DNA from: Flavobacteriaceae bacterium
Lineage (GTDB): Bacteria; Bacteroidota; Bacteroidia; Flavobacteriales; Flavobacteriaceae
Assembly: GCA_014239895.1 (NCBI GenBank)
Contig: JAAZXZ010000045.1
Location: forward strand, 1 to 28,400
DNA length: 28,400 bases
Direction of reading: 5' to 3'
Position 1 is the first letter of the stretch; each line of letters opens with the position of its first letter. A program made the position numbers and the translations under genes. Shown here piece after piece: positions 1 to 8,125 of this stretch. Under the pieces are notes generated by a model, which was not told where the DNA came from, ran no database searches, and saw only the letters and a program-made list of their open reading frames with translations.

Positions 1-337
1 AATTTACATCAATAATAAAGAAACATCAGAATATACCTTCAAACAAAACTACTATTGGCTCATGGGAGACAATAGAGGAAATTCTCAAGATTCAAGGTCC
101 TGGGGATTTGTACCATTTGATCACGTTGTGGGTAAACCTGTCTTTAAATGGTTTAGCTGGGATTCAAATGCTAAAGGACTTAGTAAAATTAGATGGAATA
201 GATTGTTTACTTCAATTAGTGGGACTGGCGGGACTATTAATCTATTTTTTGGGTTCATTACAATTGTATTAATTTTTTGGCTACTAAGTATTGATTATAA
301 TAATTTTGAAGGATGGTGGAATAAATCTAAAAAATAA
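1..337 (+). CDS. lepB: Signal peptidase I, C-terminal part (5' end outside window)
   Basis: The frame is open from base 2, so the gene runs in from the left edge. Signal peptidase I is the membrane protease that removes Sec signal peptides on the outer face of the inner membrane. The visible part begins just before the family's late conserved box: YWLMGDNRGNSQDSR followed by WGFVPFDHVVGKPVFKW, matching the usual GDNR.NS.DSR.WG.VP...GK pattern. The catalytic Ser and Lys lie upstream, outside the window. After this box comes a hydrophobic segment (about LFFGFITIVLIFWLL) and a short basic tail, so the protein ends with a C-terminal membrane helix. The ATG at base 62 is the Met of MGDNR and is internal, not a start. 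The TAA is followed at once by the ATG of the next gene, so the two are probably cotranscribed. The identification is firm; only the missing 5' end limits it. Confidence 0.95.
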   Translation, partial: IYINNKETSEYTFKQNYYWLMGDNRGNSQDSRSWGFVPFDHVVGKPVFKWFSWDSNAKGLSKIRWNRLFTSISGTGGTINLFFGFITIVLIFWLLSIDYNNFEGWWNKSKK

Positions 338-946
338 ATGGATTTAATAATTCACCCTAATTATTTGCCAAGTACCTCGCATTTCTTGTTGATGGTTAAT
401 TCAAAAAAATTAGTATTTGAAATTAATGACCATTATCTAAAACAAACATTCAGAAATAGGACATACATATATGGGGCTAATGGAAAACTACTACTGTCTA
501 TTCCCGTAATTCATTCGCAAAAAAATAGAAAATTTCTTAAAGATGTTAAAATTTCATATAATCAAGATTGGCTAAGTCAACACTGGAAATCACTTGAAAT
601 TTCATATAGAAGCTCGCCTTTTTTTGAATTTTTTGAAGACAAATTAATATGTCTCTATAACAAAAAAGAAAAATATTTAGTTGACTTTAATTTAAAATCT
701 ATAAATATTTTATTTGAAATGTTGCAAATTGATTTAGAATATGACTTTACAAATTCTTATGAAGAAAATTATTCTAGTATATCAGATTACAGAATAAACC
801 CTGAAAATTTTAATTCTAATGAAATTAAAATAGATAGATACACTCAAGTATTTCAATCAAAACATGGCTTTATAAATAATCTCTCTGTACTAGATTTGAT
901 TTTTAATGAAGGTCCTAATGCAATTAATTTCTTAAAAACTAATTAA
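338..946 (+). CDS. WbqC-like family protein
   Basis: A 202-residue protein with no signal peptide or membrane segment. The N-terminal pattern IHPNYLPSTSHF, then TFRNRTYIYGANGK and LSIPVIHS, and later WKSLEISYRSSPFFEFFED and DFNLKSI, match the WbqC-like family (PF08889) as found beside lepB in flavobacteria. The family is named after a gene of surface-polysaccharide clusters, but its reaction is not established, so I give no biochemical function. The ATG directly abuts the lepB stop codon, which suggests one transcript. The 3' end overlaps the end of the opposite-strand phosphatase gene by 8 bases. Family call is good from pattern recognition; function is unknown. Confidence 0.85.
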   Translation: MDLIIHPNYLPSTSHFLLMVNSKKLVFEINDHYLKQTFRNRTYIYGANGKLLLSIPVIHSQKNRKFLKDVKISYNQDWLSQHWKSLEISYRSSPFFEFFEDKLICLYNKKEKYLVDFNLKSINILFEMLQIDLEYDFTNSYEENYSSISDYRINPENFNSNEIKIDRYTQVFQSKHGFINNLSVLDLIFNEGPNAINFLKTN

Positions 947-1964
947 TACTAAACTCTGAAAAAATTGGAAAATGATCAGAGTAGGTAAATTTAAATGTCT
1001 TAAAATTATTTACTTTAAATGACTTATCAACCAAGATAAAATCTATCCTTAAAGGAATTGAATTAAAATTATATGTTTGACCTAAACCATTTCCTTTCTC
1101 AAAAAATGAATCTTTTAAATCAGATTTAATCAAATTATATACATATGAAAAAGCTGTATTATTGAAATCTCCTGATACCACCACTTTATATGGCGACCTA
1201 TTAATCTCCTGCATTACAATTTCTGCCTGATCCTGCTGAATTTTAAATGTATCACTAAAACTATTTATTAGCTCGCTTGAATCATCATTAATAGAAGATA
1301 TATCTATATCTGATCTTAACTTAAATGACTGTAAATGAATATTAAACAACCTTATTGTATCATAGCCTATTTTAATATCAGAAAATATTGCACTATTTGT
1401 AGATTTTCTAAACTTAATCTCCCCAGAATTAATTATTGGAAATTTAGAGAAAATTGCTTGTCCATACTTTGTCTTCTCACCACTTAGAGACATATATTTA
1501 AAAGGATGATCAATTAAATTAAAGTTCTCTACATTATTATATTCTTGAATGCTAACTATATCAGGATTCGTTTTAATTATAAAATCTGCTATACTGTCTT
1601 TTACCCCCGTTTTCTTTATCCAATTATATATATTAAACATTCTAACATTATAACTCATTATTGAAATTTTTTCTCCTCCAACATATTCTGAATTGTTTGA
1701 AAAATTTATAAATGATTTTACATAATTAAACCCTAATAATAATATAATAAAAGATAAAAGGAATTGTCTTTTTAGCTTAACAATCCAATAAACAACAAAT
1801 AACATATTAATAATAAATATTATTGGTAATAATAAACTTATCAGTGAAATACCTGATAAAATAGATGGTTTAATCTTGGGTATTAAATATGATAATAGTA
1901 GGATAAAAGCAGAAATTGAGTTAAGAATATATATAAATTTGTCAAAAAAATTTAATTTTTTCAT
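939..1964 (-). CDS. Endonuclease/exonuclease/phosphatase (EEP) family membrane protein
   Basis: A 341-residue protein from the chosen start. The first 85 or so residues form three hydrophobic segments, followed by an EEP (DNase I-like) domain with its metal and catalytic motifs in order: SYNVR (about 104-108), a VSIQE glutamate box, FNIHLQS, VSGDFNNT, a late RIDFIL and the terminal SDHFPI box with the catalytic His. EEP enzymes cleave phosphodiester or phosphate ester bonds; the substrate cannot be told from sequence. A longer reading from 2006 would overlap the upstream rhomboid by 38 bases and add a polar stretch before the first helix. The ATG at 1964 lies 4 bases after the rhomboid stop, so I prefer it. 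It is the last gene of the seven-gene minus-strand run and ends overlapping the WbqC-like gene. Confidence 0.85.
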   Translation of the reverse strand: MKKLNFFDKFIYILNSISAFILLLSYLIPKIKPSILSGISLISLLLPIIFIINMLFVVYWIVKLKRQFLLSFIILLLGFNYVKSFINFSNNSEYVGGEKISIMSYNVRMFNIYNWIKKTGVKDSIADFIIKTNPDIVSIQEYNNVENFNLIDHPFKYMSLSGEKTKYGQAIFSKFPIINSGEIKFRKSTNSAIFSDIKIGYDTIRLFNIHLQSFKLRSDIDISSINDDSSELINSFSDTFKIQQDQAEIVMQEINRSPYKVVVSGDFNNTAFSYVYNLIKSDLKDSFFEKGNGLGQTYNFNSIPLRIDFILVDKSFKVNNFKTFKFTYSDHFPIFSEFSIN

Positions 1965-1968
1965 AGGC

Positions 1969-2739
1969 TTATTTTTTGCCTGATTTAAACAAATATTCCT
2001 TTTCACTTTTACTTAAGCTATCATAGCCGCTTTTGCTTATCTTATCTAGTATTATATCGATTTTTTTTTGCCTAGAAAAATTAGCTGGAGATTCATTTTT
2101 CTTATTTCTTGGTTTACGACGTTTATAGAATCTTTTGAAATCTCCTATTCCATAGACTGAAGTATAATGATAAAAGCCTGCTAAATATCCTCCAAGGTGT
2201 GCAATAACGCCTCCATCAGGGGTGTTATTAGCAAACAGTCTTATAATGTCCATAAAAAAAAGAAGGAACATTATATATTTAAACTCAAACTTTATAAATG
2301 AAATTTTTATAAGATGATTAGGCATGTAACAAAGCATAAAAAATAATAATGCGTAGGTTCCTGCTGAAGATCCTATTAATGGCCCATTCCCATTATAAAA
2401 AAGTAGAAAAAATAATCCCCCAATAATTATCCCAGTAAAAAATATTCTAAGTGGAATTTTTTCACCATATAAATTTATGAGCTTTGAAGATGAATAATAA
2501 AACAAGATTAACATAAATATTAACTCATAAAAACCTTCATGAATAAAAGCATAGGTTATTATTGACCACGGATTATACAAATAATCACTAGTTAATGCGA
2601 AATATTGATTAATGTATGATAAGTTGAAGAGATCCAGAATTAAATAGGAAATATAAACAGCAATATTTAAAAAAATTATTTTTTCAAATGTATTTGAATT
2701 TCTAATTCTATATGATATATCAGAATATAAACTTTCCAT
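1969..2739 (-). CDS. Rhomboid family intramembrane serine protease, divergent copy
   Basis: A 256-residue multi-pass membrane protein. The rhomboid catalytic dyad appears intact: GSSA at 123-126 (nucleophile Ser125, pattern GxS) and AHLGGYLAGF with His181. The loop that in canonical rhomboids reads HGGxxHxxxN is here HEGFYELIFM (67-76): the first His is kept, but the second His is Glu72 and the oxyanion-region Asn is Met76. A basic linker (about 202-215, many Lys and Arg) leads to a C-terminal soluble tail, LDKISKSGYDSLSKSEKEYL, resembling the small helical domain (DUF6576) found on Bacteroidota rhomboids. ATG follows the TAA of the upstream rhomboid with no gap, so the two are translated from one message. 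It could be an active protease or a partly degenerate paralogue; the motifs alone do not decide. Confidence 0.85.
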   Translation of the reverse strand: MESLYSDISYRIRNSNTFEKIIFLNIAVYISYLILDLFNLSYINQYFALTSDYLYNPWSIITYAFIHEGFYELIFMLILFYYSSSKLINLYGEKIPLRIFFTGIIIGGLFFLLFYNGNGPLIGSSAGTYALLFFMLCYMPNHLIKISFIKFEFKYIMFLLFFMDIIRLFANNTPDGGVIAHLGGYLAGFYHYTSVYGIGDFKRFYKRRKPRNKKNESPANFSRQKKIDIILDKISKSGYDSLSKSEKEYLFKSGKK

Positions 2740-3483
2740 TTAGTACCAACGATTACTGTTGAATTGATTTCTCTTCCAATAATACATTATTAAAAATCCT
2801 GTCAATGCTCCACCTAAATGTGCTACATAAGCTGTATTACTAGGGCTAAAAAAAGAAAAACCAGAAATTGCTGAAATTAAATCTAAAATAATAATTCCAG
2901 GAATAAAATATTTCGCTTTTATTGGGACTGGAAAGAAGATTAACATCAATTTGCTTTCCGGAAAAAACATTCCAAAAGCTACTAAAACTCCCATTATTGC
3001 TCCCGAAGCTCCAACCATTAGTGAATTAAAAGATGACATAAAACTTAATAAATTACCCTCTCCTAATACTCCAGACCATGCAGTGCTATATTTCCCTTGA
3101 TTTAAAATTTCAAATATTTGAGAAGGATCATATCCTGCATTAATTAATATTTCTAGATTAGAATAAAAATTGAAATACAAAAAAATTATTTGAATAATTG
3201 CAGCTCCAAGACCACATGATATATAAAAAAACAAAAATCTTTTAGATCCTAAAACTCCCTCAATTGCAACTCCAAACATCCATAAAGCAAGCATATTAAA
3301 TAAAATATGCGATAAACCACCATGCATAAACATATGCGATATTACTTGCCAAAAATGGAAAGACTCACTTTTAGGGAAATGCAAACCAAATAAAGAATAA
3401 GCTACATCTCCAGATAATGAGGCTCCTATAAACATGATAATGTTTATAATTAATAGCTGCTTTACTGTTTCAGTTAATCTCAT
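2740..3483 (-). CDS. Rhomboid family intramembrane serine protease, canonical copy
   Basis: A 247-residue polytopic membrane protein with all rhomboid landmarks: MHGGLSHILFNMLALWMFG (His54, His59, Asn63), VGASGAIMGVL with nucleophile Ser160, and VAHLGGALTGF with His222. Rhomboids cleave transmembrane segments of other membrane proteins within the bilayer; the substrate here is unknown. A loop of about 45 residues (roughly 108-152) separates the early helices from the GASG helix, longer than in minimal rhomboids. The gene lies 8 bases downstream of mutL and its stop abuts the start of the second, divergent rhomboid, so the pair forms a tandem. Start is ATG, and the N-terminus MRLTETVKQL leads directly into the first helix. 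Confidence 0.93.
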   Translation of the reverse strand: MRLTETVKQLLIINIIMFIGASLSGDVAYSLFGLHFPKSESFHFWQVISHMFMHGGLSHILFNMLALWMFGVAIEGVLGSKRFLFFYISCGLGAAIIQIIFLYFNFYSNLEILINAGYDPSQIFEILNQGKYSTAWSGVLGEGNLLSFMSSFNSLMVGASGAIMGVLVAFGMFFPESKLMLIFFPVPIKAKYFIPGIIILDLISAISGFSFFSPSNTAYVAHLGGALTGFLIMYYWKRNQFNSNRWY

Positions 3484-3491
3484 CTTGTTTA

Positions 3492-5306
3492 TTAAAGGAA
3501 TTTCTTTTCAAGTTCTTCAAATGTAATTGTATAATATATATTTTTATTAAAAGGAGAGACAGCTGGCTCTTTACACGCAAATAGGCTATTTATTATAAAT
3601 TCTTGTTCATCTTTTAATAATTTTTTTCCATTTTTTATTGCTAGACTCTTTGACATTAATTTTGCAGTTAGATCAGACTGACTAAAATTTTTGTCTGAAA
3701 TATCATCCTTTATATTATCTAATAAATCTTGTATATATGATTCTACCCTTGTTGGATCTAAAAATGTAGGGATCGCCTCAAATAATAAATCACTACTTGA
3801 AATCTTTTTAAAAATAAAACCTGACAACTTTAATTGTTTTTTATAACTAACTAATATTTCAACCTCTTGAATTGCTAAGTTTATTTCTAATGGATGTAGT
3901 AATTTTTGCGGCTTAGATCCATCAATTGTTATAAACTTTAAAAATTTTTCATACAATATTCTTTGATGAGCTCTATTCTGATTTACAATTATAATACCTG
4001 ACTTAATTTTATTAACTAAATATTTATTATTTAATTGGTAAACTGAATTTGATTCAAAATTGCCATCATTACTAAAATCTAAAGTATTTACCTTGCTATC
4101 TTCTTCAATAGAATCTAAGGAATCATTATCAATTACTCTATTTTTATCCATCTCTAAATCTATATATATATTTTTAGAAAGTTTAATAGTATTATTATCA
4201 AAAGGATTGTAATTCTCATTAACATCAATACCAACCCCCCGAATTTCTTTTTTATTTCTATAAGAATAAGGCACTTCCATACTTTTATCATGACTAAAAT
4301 CTAAAATTGGAGCAATGTTAAATTGGCCTAGGCCATGTTTAATAGAAGATCTTAAAATTGCATAAATTGAATGCTCATCATCAAACTTAATCTCTGTTTT
4401 GGTTGGATGAATATTTATATCAATAGATTTTGGATCTACTTCCATAAATAAAAAATATGATGGATTATATTTTAAATCAATTAGTCCTTCAAATGCTGAA
4501 TTTACAGAATGATTGAGGTATGGACTCCTAATAAATCTATTATTAACAAAGAAAAATTGTTCACCTCTGGATTTTTTTGAATATTCAGGTTTAAATACAA
4601 ATCCATTAATTTTTAGAATATCAGTTTCTTCATTTACAGGAACCAATTTTTCATTTGATTTTGCTCCAAATATATTTACTATTCTCTTTCTTAGATTACT
4701 TTTTGGAAGATTAAATAATTCCGAGTCATTGTTATTAAAAATAAATTTAATTTCTGGGTGAGCTATAGAGGTCCTATGAAATTCATTAATTATGTGTTTT
4801 AATTCAACATTATCAGATTTTAAAAAATTTCTTCTTGCAGGAATATTATAAAATAAGTTCTTAACCATAATTGATGTCCCAATTTTAGAAACTGTAGATT
4901 TATTCTCTACTATCTTATTTCCTTGAATTTTAATGATTTTTCCAAGATCATTGTTAGATTGCCTTGTTATTAATTCAACATGTGATACTGCTGCAATACT
5001 AGCCAAGGCTTCACCTCTAAAGCCTTTAGATCGAATATTAAAAAGATCTTTTGCAGATTTTATTTTTGAAGTAGTATGCCTCTCAAAACATATAGATGCA
5101 TCACTTGAGCTCATGCCTATCCCATTATCAATTACCTGAATTAATATCTTACCAGAATTTTTGATAATCAGAGTAATTTCAGTGGATTTTGCATCAATAG
5201 AATTTTCTAACAATTCTTTTACAACAGATGCTGGTCTTTGAACAACCTCTCCCGCAGCAATTTGATTTGCAACATTATCCGGCAATAAATGAATTATATC
5301 TTTCAA
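3492..5306 (-). CDS. mutL: DNA mismatch repair protein MutL
   Basis: A 604-residue protein. The N-terminal GHKL ATPase is textbook: VANQIAAGEVVQRPASVVKE (12-31), ELLENSIDA with the catalytic Glu (31-39), DNGIGM (60-65), TTSKI and GFRGEALASI (95-104). The transducer domain carries IDINIHPTKTEIKF (295-308). A poorly conserved linker (about 335-420) leads to the C-terminal dimerisation domain. There, where endonuclease-type MutL has DQHAxxE, this protein has NQNRAHQ (442-448), and where CPHGRP is expected it has SPFNKN (584-589). MutL couples MutS mismatch recognition to strand removal. The start is TTG at 5306, chosen because KDIIHLLPDNVANQIAAGE begins exactly where MutL proteins begin and no ATG is available there. 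It sits between the small membrane protein gene and the rhomboid pair. Confidence 0.97.
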   Translation of the reverse strand: MKDIIHLLPDNVANQIAAGEVVQRPASVVKELLENSIDAKSTEITLIIKNSGKILIQVIDNGIGMSSSDASICFERHTTSKIKSAKDLFNIRSKGFRGEALASIAAVSHVELITRQSNNDLGKIIKIQGNKIVENKSTVSKIGTSIMVKNLFYNIPARRNFLKSDNVELKHIINEFHRTSIAHPEIKFIFNNNDSELFNLPKSNLRKRIVNIFGAKSNEKLVPVNEETDILKINGFVFKPEYSKKSRGEQFFFVNNRFIRSPYLNHSVNSAFEGLIDLKYNPSYFLFMEVDPKSIDINIHPTKTEIKFDDEHSIYAILRSSIKHGLGQFNIAPILDFSHDKSMEVPYSYRNKKEIRGVGIDVNENYNPFDNNTIKLSKNIYIDLEMDKNRVIDNDSLDSIEEDSKVNTLDFSNDGNFESNSVYQLNNKYLVNKIKSGIIIVNQNRAHQRILYEKFLKFITIDGSKPQKLLHPLEINLAIQEVEILVSYKKQLKLSGFIFKKISSSDLLFEAIPTFLDPTRVESYIQDLLDNIKDDISDKNFSQSDLTAKLMSKSLAIKNGKKLLKDEQEFIINSLFACKEPAVSPFNKNIYYTITFEELEKKFL

Positions 5307-5320
5307 TAATTAATAAAATT

Positions 5321-5596
5321 TTAAATCAAGAAAAGCATTAAGAATAAAGCAATTAATACTAAAAAAATAATAATCAATCTTTTTCTTACTGAATTATCAG
5401 CCCCCTTCTTGTAATCTTCAACTGCATTTCTAAATTTTTTTCTAAAACTATTATTATCTCCAACAGTAGTTCTATATTGATCAAATTGTGATTTAATTTT
5501 TATAGGTTTTGCATGAGTTCCAACATAACTTTTCTCCTCTGTAAACCTTCCTGAATGATTATATCGTTTATTTTTCCTTAAATTAAATAGGCCCAT
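5321..5596 (-). CDS. Small conserved membrane protein next to ribH (function unknown)
   Basis: A 91-residue protein with a basic, polar N-terminal two-thirds (MGLFNLRKNKRYNHSGRF, then SQFDQYRTTVG and FRKKFRNAVEDYKKGADN) and one C-terminal hydrophobic helix (RLIIIFLVLIALFLMLFLI). It is probably a tail-anchored inner-membrane protein with its bulk in the cytoplasm. Similar small proteins lie between ribH and mutL in flavobacteria, and in databases some are labelled riboflavin synthase subunit beta. That label seems to be inherited from the neighbour, since nothing here resembles riboflavin or lumazine synthase. The gene is 81 bases downstream of ribH and 14 bases upstream of mutL, within the same minus-strand run. 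Real gene by synteny and composition; no function can be assigned. Confidence 0.8.
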   Translation of the reverse strand: MGLFNLRKNKRYNHSGRFTEEKSYVGTHAKPIKIKSQFDQYRTTVGDNNSFRKKFRNAVEDYKKGADNSVRKRLIIIFLVLIALFLMLFLI

Positions 5597-5677
5597 ACTA
5601 TAATTATGAATTTGAATAAATTTAATAAATATCTTATTAAAATCGAACTGTTAGATAATAGTATTTCAAAAGAGAAG

Positions 5678-6154
5678 CTATTTAATAGAAGCTATTTTAA
5701 TTGCAGCTACTGCAGACTCAATCCCTTTATTTCCATATTTACCCCCTGATCTACTAATAGATTGCTCGATATTATGATCAGTTAAAACACAAAATACTAT
5801 AGGGATATTATTAATTATGTTAAGCTGTGATATTCCATTTGAAACAGACTGACATATATAATTATAATGATCTGTTTCTCCTTTTATAATACAACCAATA
5901 GCTATTATAACATCTACATTTTTATTCTGCATTTTTTTGCAACCATAAACTAACTCAAAACTTCCTGGAACATCAATTTTTTTAATATTACTTTTCTTAG
6001 CTCCATATTTAAGCAAAGTTTTATAAGCCCCATCAAAAAGATTATCTGTAATATTATTATTCCAATTAGAGACTACTATGCCAAATTTCATCTTATTAAC
6101 TTCTGATATAGCATCAGATCCTAAGTCAAAATTATTATTTATATATGTAGCCAT
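5678..6154 (-). CDS. ribH: 6,7-dimethyl-8-ribityllumazine synthase
   Basis: A 158-residue cytoplasmic enzyme that condenses 5-amino-6-ribitylaminouracil with 3,4-dihydroxy-2-butanone 4-phosphate, the penultimate step of riboflavin synthesis. Visible motifs are FGIVVSNWNNNITDNLFDGA (the ribityl-binding SxWN loop), VPGSFELVYGCKKM, IAIGCIIKGETDHYNYIC with the catalytic His96, and CVLTDHNIEQSISRSGGKYG, where the family has VLTxxxxEQAxxRxG. The length is normal for the family. ATG lies 1 base after the stop of the upstream TPR gene. The last codons are affected by an 11-base direct repeat (5673-5683 and 5687-5697) that spans the stop. No other riboflavin gene is in the window, so this is the usual isolated flavobacterial ribH locus and not a rib operon. 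Confidence 0.97.
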   Translation of the reverse strand: MATYINNNFDLGSDAISEVNKMKFGIVVSNWNNNITDNLFDGAYKTLLKYGAKKSNIKKIDVPGSFELVYGCKKMQNKNVDVIIAIGCIIKGETDHYNYICQSVSNGISQLNIINNIPIVFCVLTDHNIEQSISRSGGKYGNKGIESAVAAIKIASIK

Positions 6155-6155
6155 T

Positions 6156-6920
6156 TTATTTTAATAAAGCTTTCGCTTTAGATATAAATACATCAATATT
6201 TTCAGCAGAAACGGTATTAGGAAAATCTGATTTAATTCTGGAGAAATAATTATAGGACTTTTTATTCTTATTTAATTCCATTGAAACATGTGCAGCTTTC
6301 AGCAAATACATTGCGGTAGTATAATCATTTGTATTTATATCAATTGCTTTTTCATAATAGTCAAGAGCATCTTCTAACTGATCAAGTTGTACAAAACAAT
6401 CACCAATAGATCCTTTTGCTAATGAAGATAATATCTGATCATCAGAATTAAATTGTGAAAGATATTTTATAGAATTCTTATAATCCTTTAATTTTAAATA
6501 AGATATTCCTGCATAGTAATTTGATAGATTGGAGGCATTAGTTCCAGAATATTTGTCTATAATCTCTAAAAATCCCATTTTCATGCCATTACCATTTATT
6601 GAAAGTCTGTATATAGAGTCATTATTTTCATCAAGAGCTTGTTCAAACAATCTCTGGGCTACAAACATGCTATCCATGGAATTAACTTCTTTAGGCTCCT
6701 TTATATATTTAAAATATCCGAAATAACCTAAAACTACTATTGCAATAAAACCTATAAGTCCAAATATATATTTCTGATTATCAGCTACCCATTTTTCAGT
6801 TTTAGATGCACCTTCATCTAGAGTGTTAAAAACATTTGCTGTAGCAGACTTTTGACCTATCTCCTCTATCTTATTAGAAAAAGGTTTCTTCTTAAATCCT
6901 CTTTTTTTATAAGTTGCCAT
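6156..6920 (-). CDS. Membrane-anchored tetratricopeptide repeat protein
   Basis: A 254-residue protein. The N-terminal 50 residues are basic and polar (MATYKKRGFKKKPF, later DEGASKTEKWVADNQK). One transmembrane helix follows (about 51-70, YIFGLIGFIAIVVLGYFGYF), then a periplasm-facing region with TPR-like helical pairs such as YYAGISYLKLKDYKNSIKYL, DCFVQLDQLEDALDYYEKAI and ALYLLKAA-type helices. The single N-terminal helix plus TPR layout resembles the translocon-associated YfgM type. That is a structural analogy only, and I do not assign that role. It is the first gene of the minus-strand run leading to ribH and mutL and is divergent from recF, with a 128-base shared upstream region carrying a promoter-like element at 7005-7012. 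Confidence 0.85.
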   Translation of the reverse strand: MATYKKRGFKKKPFSNKIEEIGQKSATANVFNTLDEGASKTEKWVADNQKYIFGLIGFIAIVVLGYFGYFKYIKEPKEVNSMDSMFVAQRLFEQALDENNDSIYRLSINGNGMKMGFLEIIDKYSGTNASNLSNYYAGISYLKLKDYKNSIKYLSQFNSDDQILSSLAKGSIGDCFVQLDQLEDALDYYEKAIDINTNDYTTAMYLLKAAHVSMELNKNKKSYNYFSRIKSDFPNTVSAENIDVFISKAKALLK

Positions 6921-6985
6921 AAATTTTAAATATTCAAGCGGTAAAAATAAAATTTTTATTCGTAATAAAAGGATAAATTATTTGT

Positions 6986-6993
6986 TATTTTTG
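6986..6993 (+). promoter_or_regulatory. Candidate -7 promoter element for recF
   Basis: The octamer TATTTTTG fits the Bacteroidota -7 consensus TAnnTTTG and lies 55 bases before the recF ATG, in the divergent intergenic region. I see no clear TTTG -33 element 17-20 bases upstream, so this is only half of the expected promoter. Confidence 0.35.
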
Positions 6994-7004
6994 AATGGAT
7001 AGGT

Positions 7005-7012
7005 CAAATATA
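7005..7012 (-). promoter_or_regulatory. Candidate -7 promoter element for the TPR-ribH-mutL run
   Basis: Read on the minus strand the octamer is TATATTTG, a full match to TAnnTTTG, about 85 bases before the TPR gene start. It is 11 bases from the recF-directed element on the other strand, so the two promoters would be face to face and probably exclude each other. No convincing -33 element is visible. Confidence 0.35.
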
Positions 7013-7048
7013 ACTACCATAAAATTTTATTGTTATTAATAAACTACT

Positions 7049-8125
7049 ATGTTATTAAAAACATTAACATTAATTAATTATAAAAACTTTGAAAACAAAT
7101 CATTTGATTTTGATTCAAAAGTCAACTGTTTCGTTGGGTTAAATGGAGTAGGAAAATCTAATATCCTTGATTCTATTTATCATTTATCCTATGGAAAAAG
7201 CTATTTTAATCCTATTCCGTCTCAGAATATAAGGCATGGAGAAGAATATTTTATGATTAATGGAATGTATTCAATTAATAAAAAGGAAGAGAATATCATA
7301 ATTTCATTAAAAAAAGGAGTAAAAAAAATAATAAAAAGGAACAATAAACTATATAGAAAATTTAGTGATCATATAGGCTTAATTCCATTAGTAATTATTT
7401 CTCCAACAGACAGGAACTTAATTATTGAAGGAAGTGACACCAGAAGAAAATTTATTGACAGCATAATATCACAAGTAAATAAGGATTATCTAAAGGACAT
7501 AATAACATATAACAAAATTCTAGCTCAAAGGAATTCACTATTAAAGTACTTTGCTAAAAACAACACATTTGAGTCAGAAACAATTGATGTTTATGACATT
7601 CAACTAAGTGATATGTCTAAAAGAATTTATAAATCAAGGAATAGTTTCATGAATGATTTTGTGCCTATTTTCAAAAATAGGTATAAAACAATATCAGAAA
7701 ACAATGAAGAAGTTGATATCGTTTATAAAAGCGATCTTCATGATAGCAACCTTATAGACTTATTGAAAAATTCTATTAAAAAGGATCTTATTTTGCAATA
7801 TACTTCTAAAGGAACACACAGAGATGATTTGGTGTTTTTAAAAAATGATTATTCAATAAAGAAATTTGGTAGTCAAGGGCAGCAAAAATCTTTCCTAATC
7901 TCCCTAAAACTAGCTCAATTTGATTTTCTTGAAAAGCAAAATAATAGTCCAATTTTATTACTAGATGACATCTTTGATAAATTAGATGACAATAGGGTAA
8001 AACAGATTGTAAACCTAGTAAATGAAGATAAATTTAAACAAATTTTTATATCAGATACCAACAAGAAAAGGACTGAAAATGCAATTAAAAGTGTAAATAA
8101 ATCATATAAAATATTTGAGCTTTGA
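7049..8125 (+). CDS. recF: DNA replication and repair protein RecF
   Basis: A 358-residue SMC-like ATPase that binds single-strand gaps and, with RecO and RecR, helps load RecA. Visible parts are the N-terminal strand [19 protein letters not shown], typical of RecF, Walker A at 30-37 (GLNGVGKS), the signature-like [18 protein letters not shown] (about 272-289) and Walker B with the D-loop [20 protein letters not shown] (about 302-321). The length is normal. It is the first gene of a three-gene plus-strand unit: its TGA stop shares bases with the TTG start of the lipoprotein gene (TTGA overlap), implying translational coupling. It is divergent from the TPR-ribH-mutL run. No dnaA or dnaN is nearby, so this is the flavobacterial recF location and not an origin cluster. 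Confidence 0.97.
   Translation: MLLKTLTLINYKNFENKSFDFDSKVNCFVGLNGVGKSNILDSIYHLSYGKSYFNPIPSQNIRHGEEYFMINGMYSINKKEENIIISLKKGVKKIIKRNNKLYRKFSDHIGLIPLVIISPTDRNLIIEGSDTRRKFIDSIISQVNKDYLKDIITYNKILAQRNSLLKYFAKNNTFESETIDVYDIQLSDMSKRIYKSRNSFMNDFVPIFKNRYKTISENNEEVDIVYKSDLHDSNLIDLLKNSIKKDLILQYTSKGTHRDDLVFLKNDYSIKKFGSQGQQKSFLISLKLAQFDFLEKQNNSPILLLDDIFDKLDDNRVKQIVNLVNEDKFKQIFISDTNKKRTENAIKSVNKSYKIFEL

Noticed and set aside
62..64. ATG at 62 as the start of a 91-residue protein
   Set aside because: The frame is open to the left edge and the Met is the M of the conserved MGDNR box of signal peptidase I, so it is internal.
1965..2006. Longer EEP phosphatase start at 2006
   Set aside because: It would overlap the rhomboid gene by 38 bases and add a polar stretch before the first membrane helix; the ATG 4 bases after the rhomboid stop fits better.
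1969..2739. Second rhomboid as a decayed gene
   Set aside because: The frame is intact and both catalytic residues and the C-terminal domain are present, so selection seems to persist.
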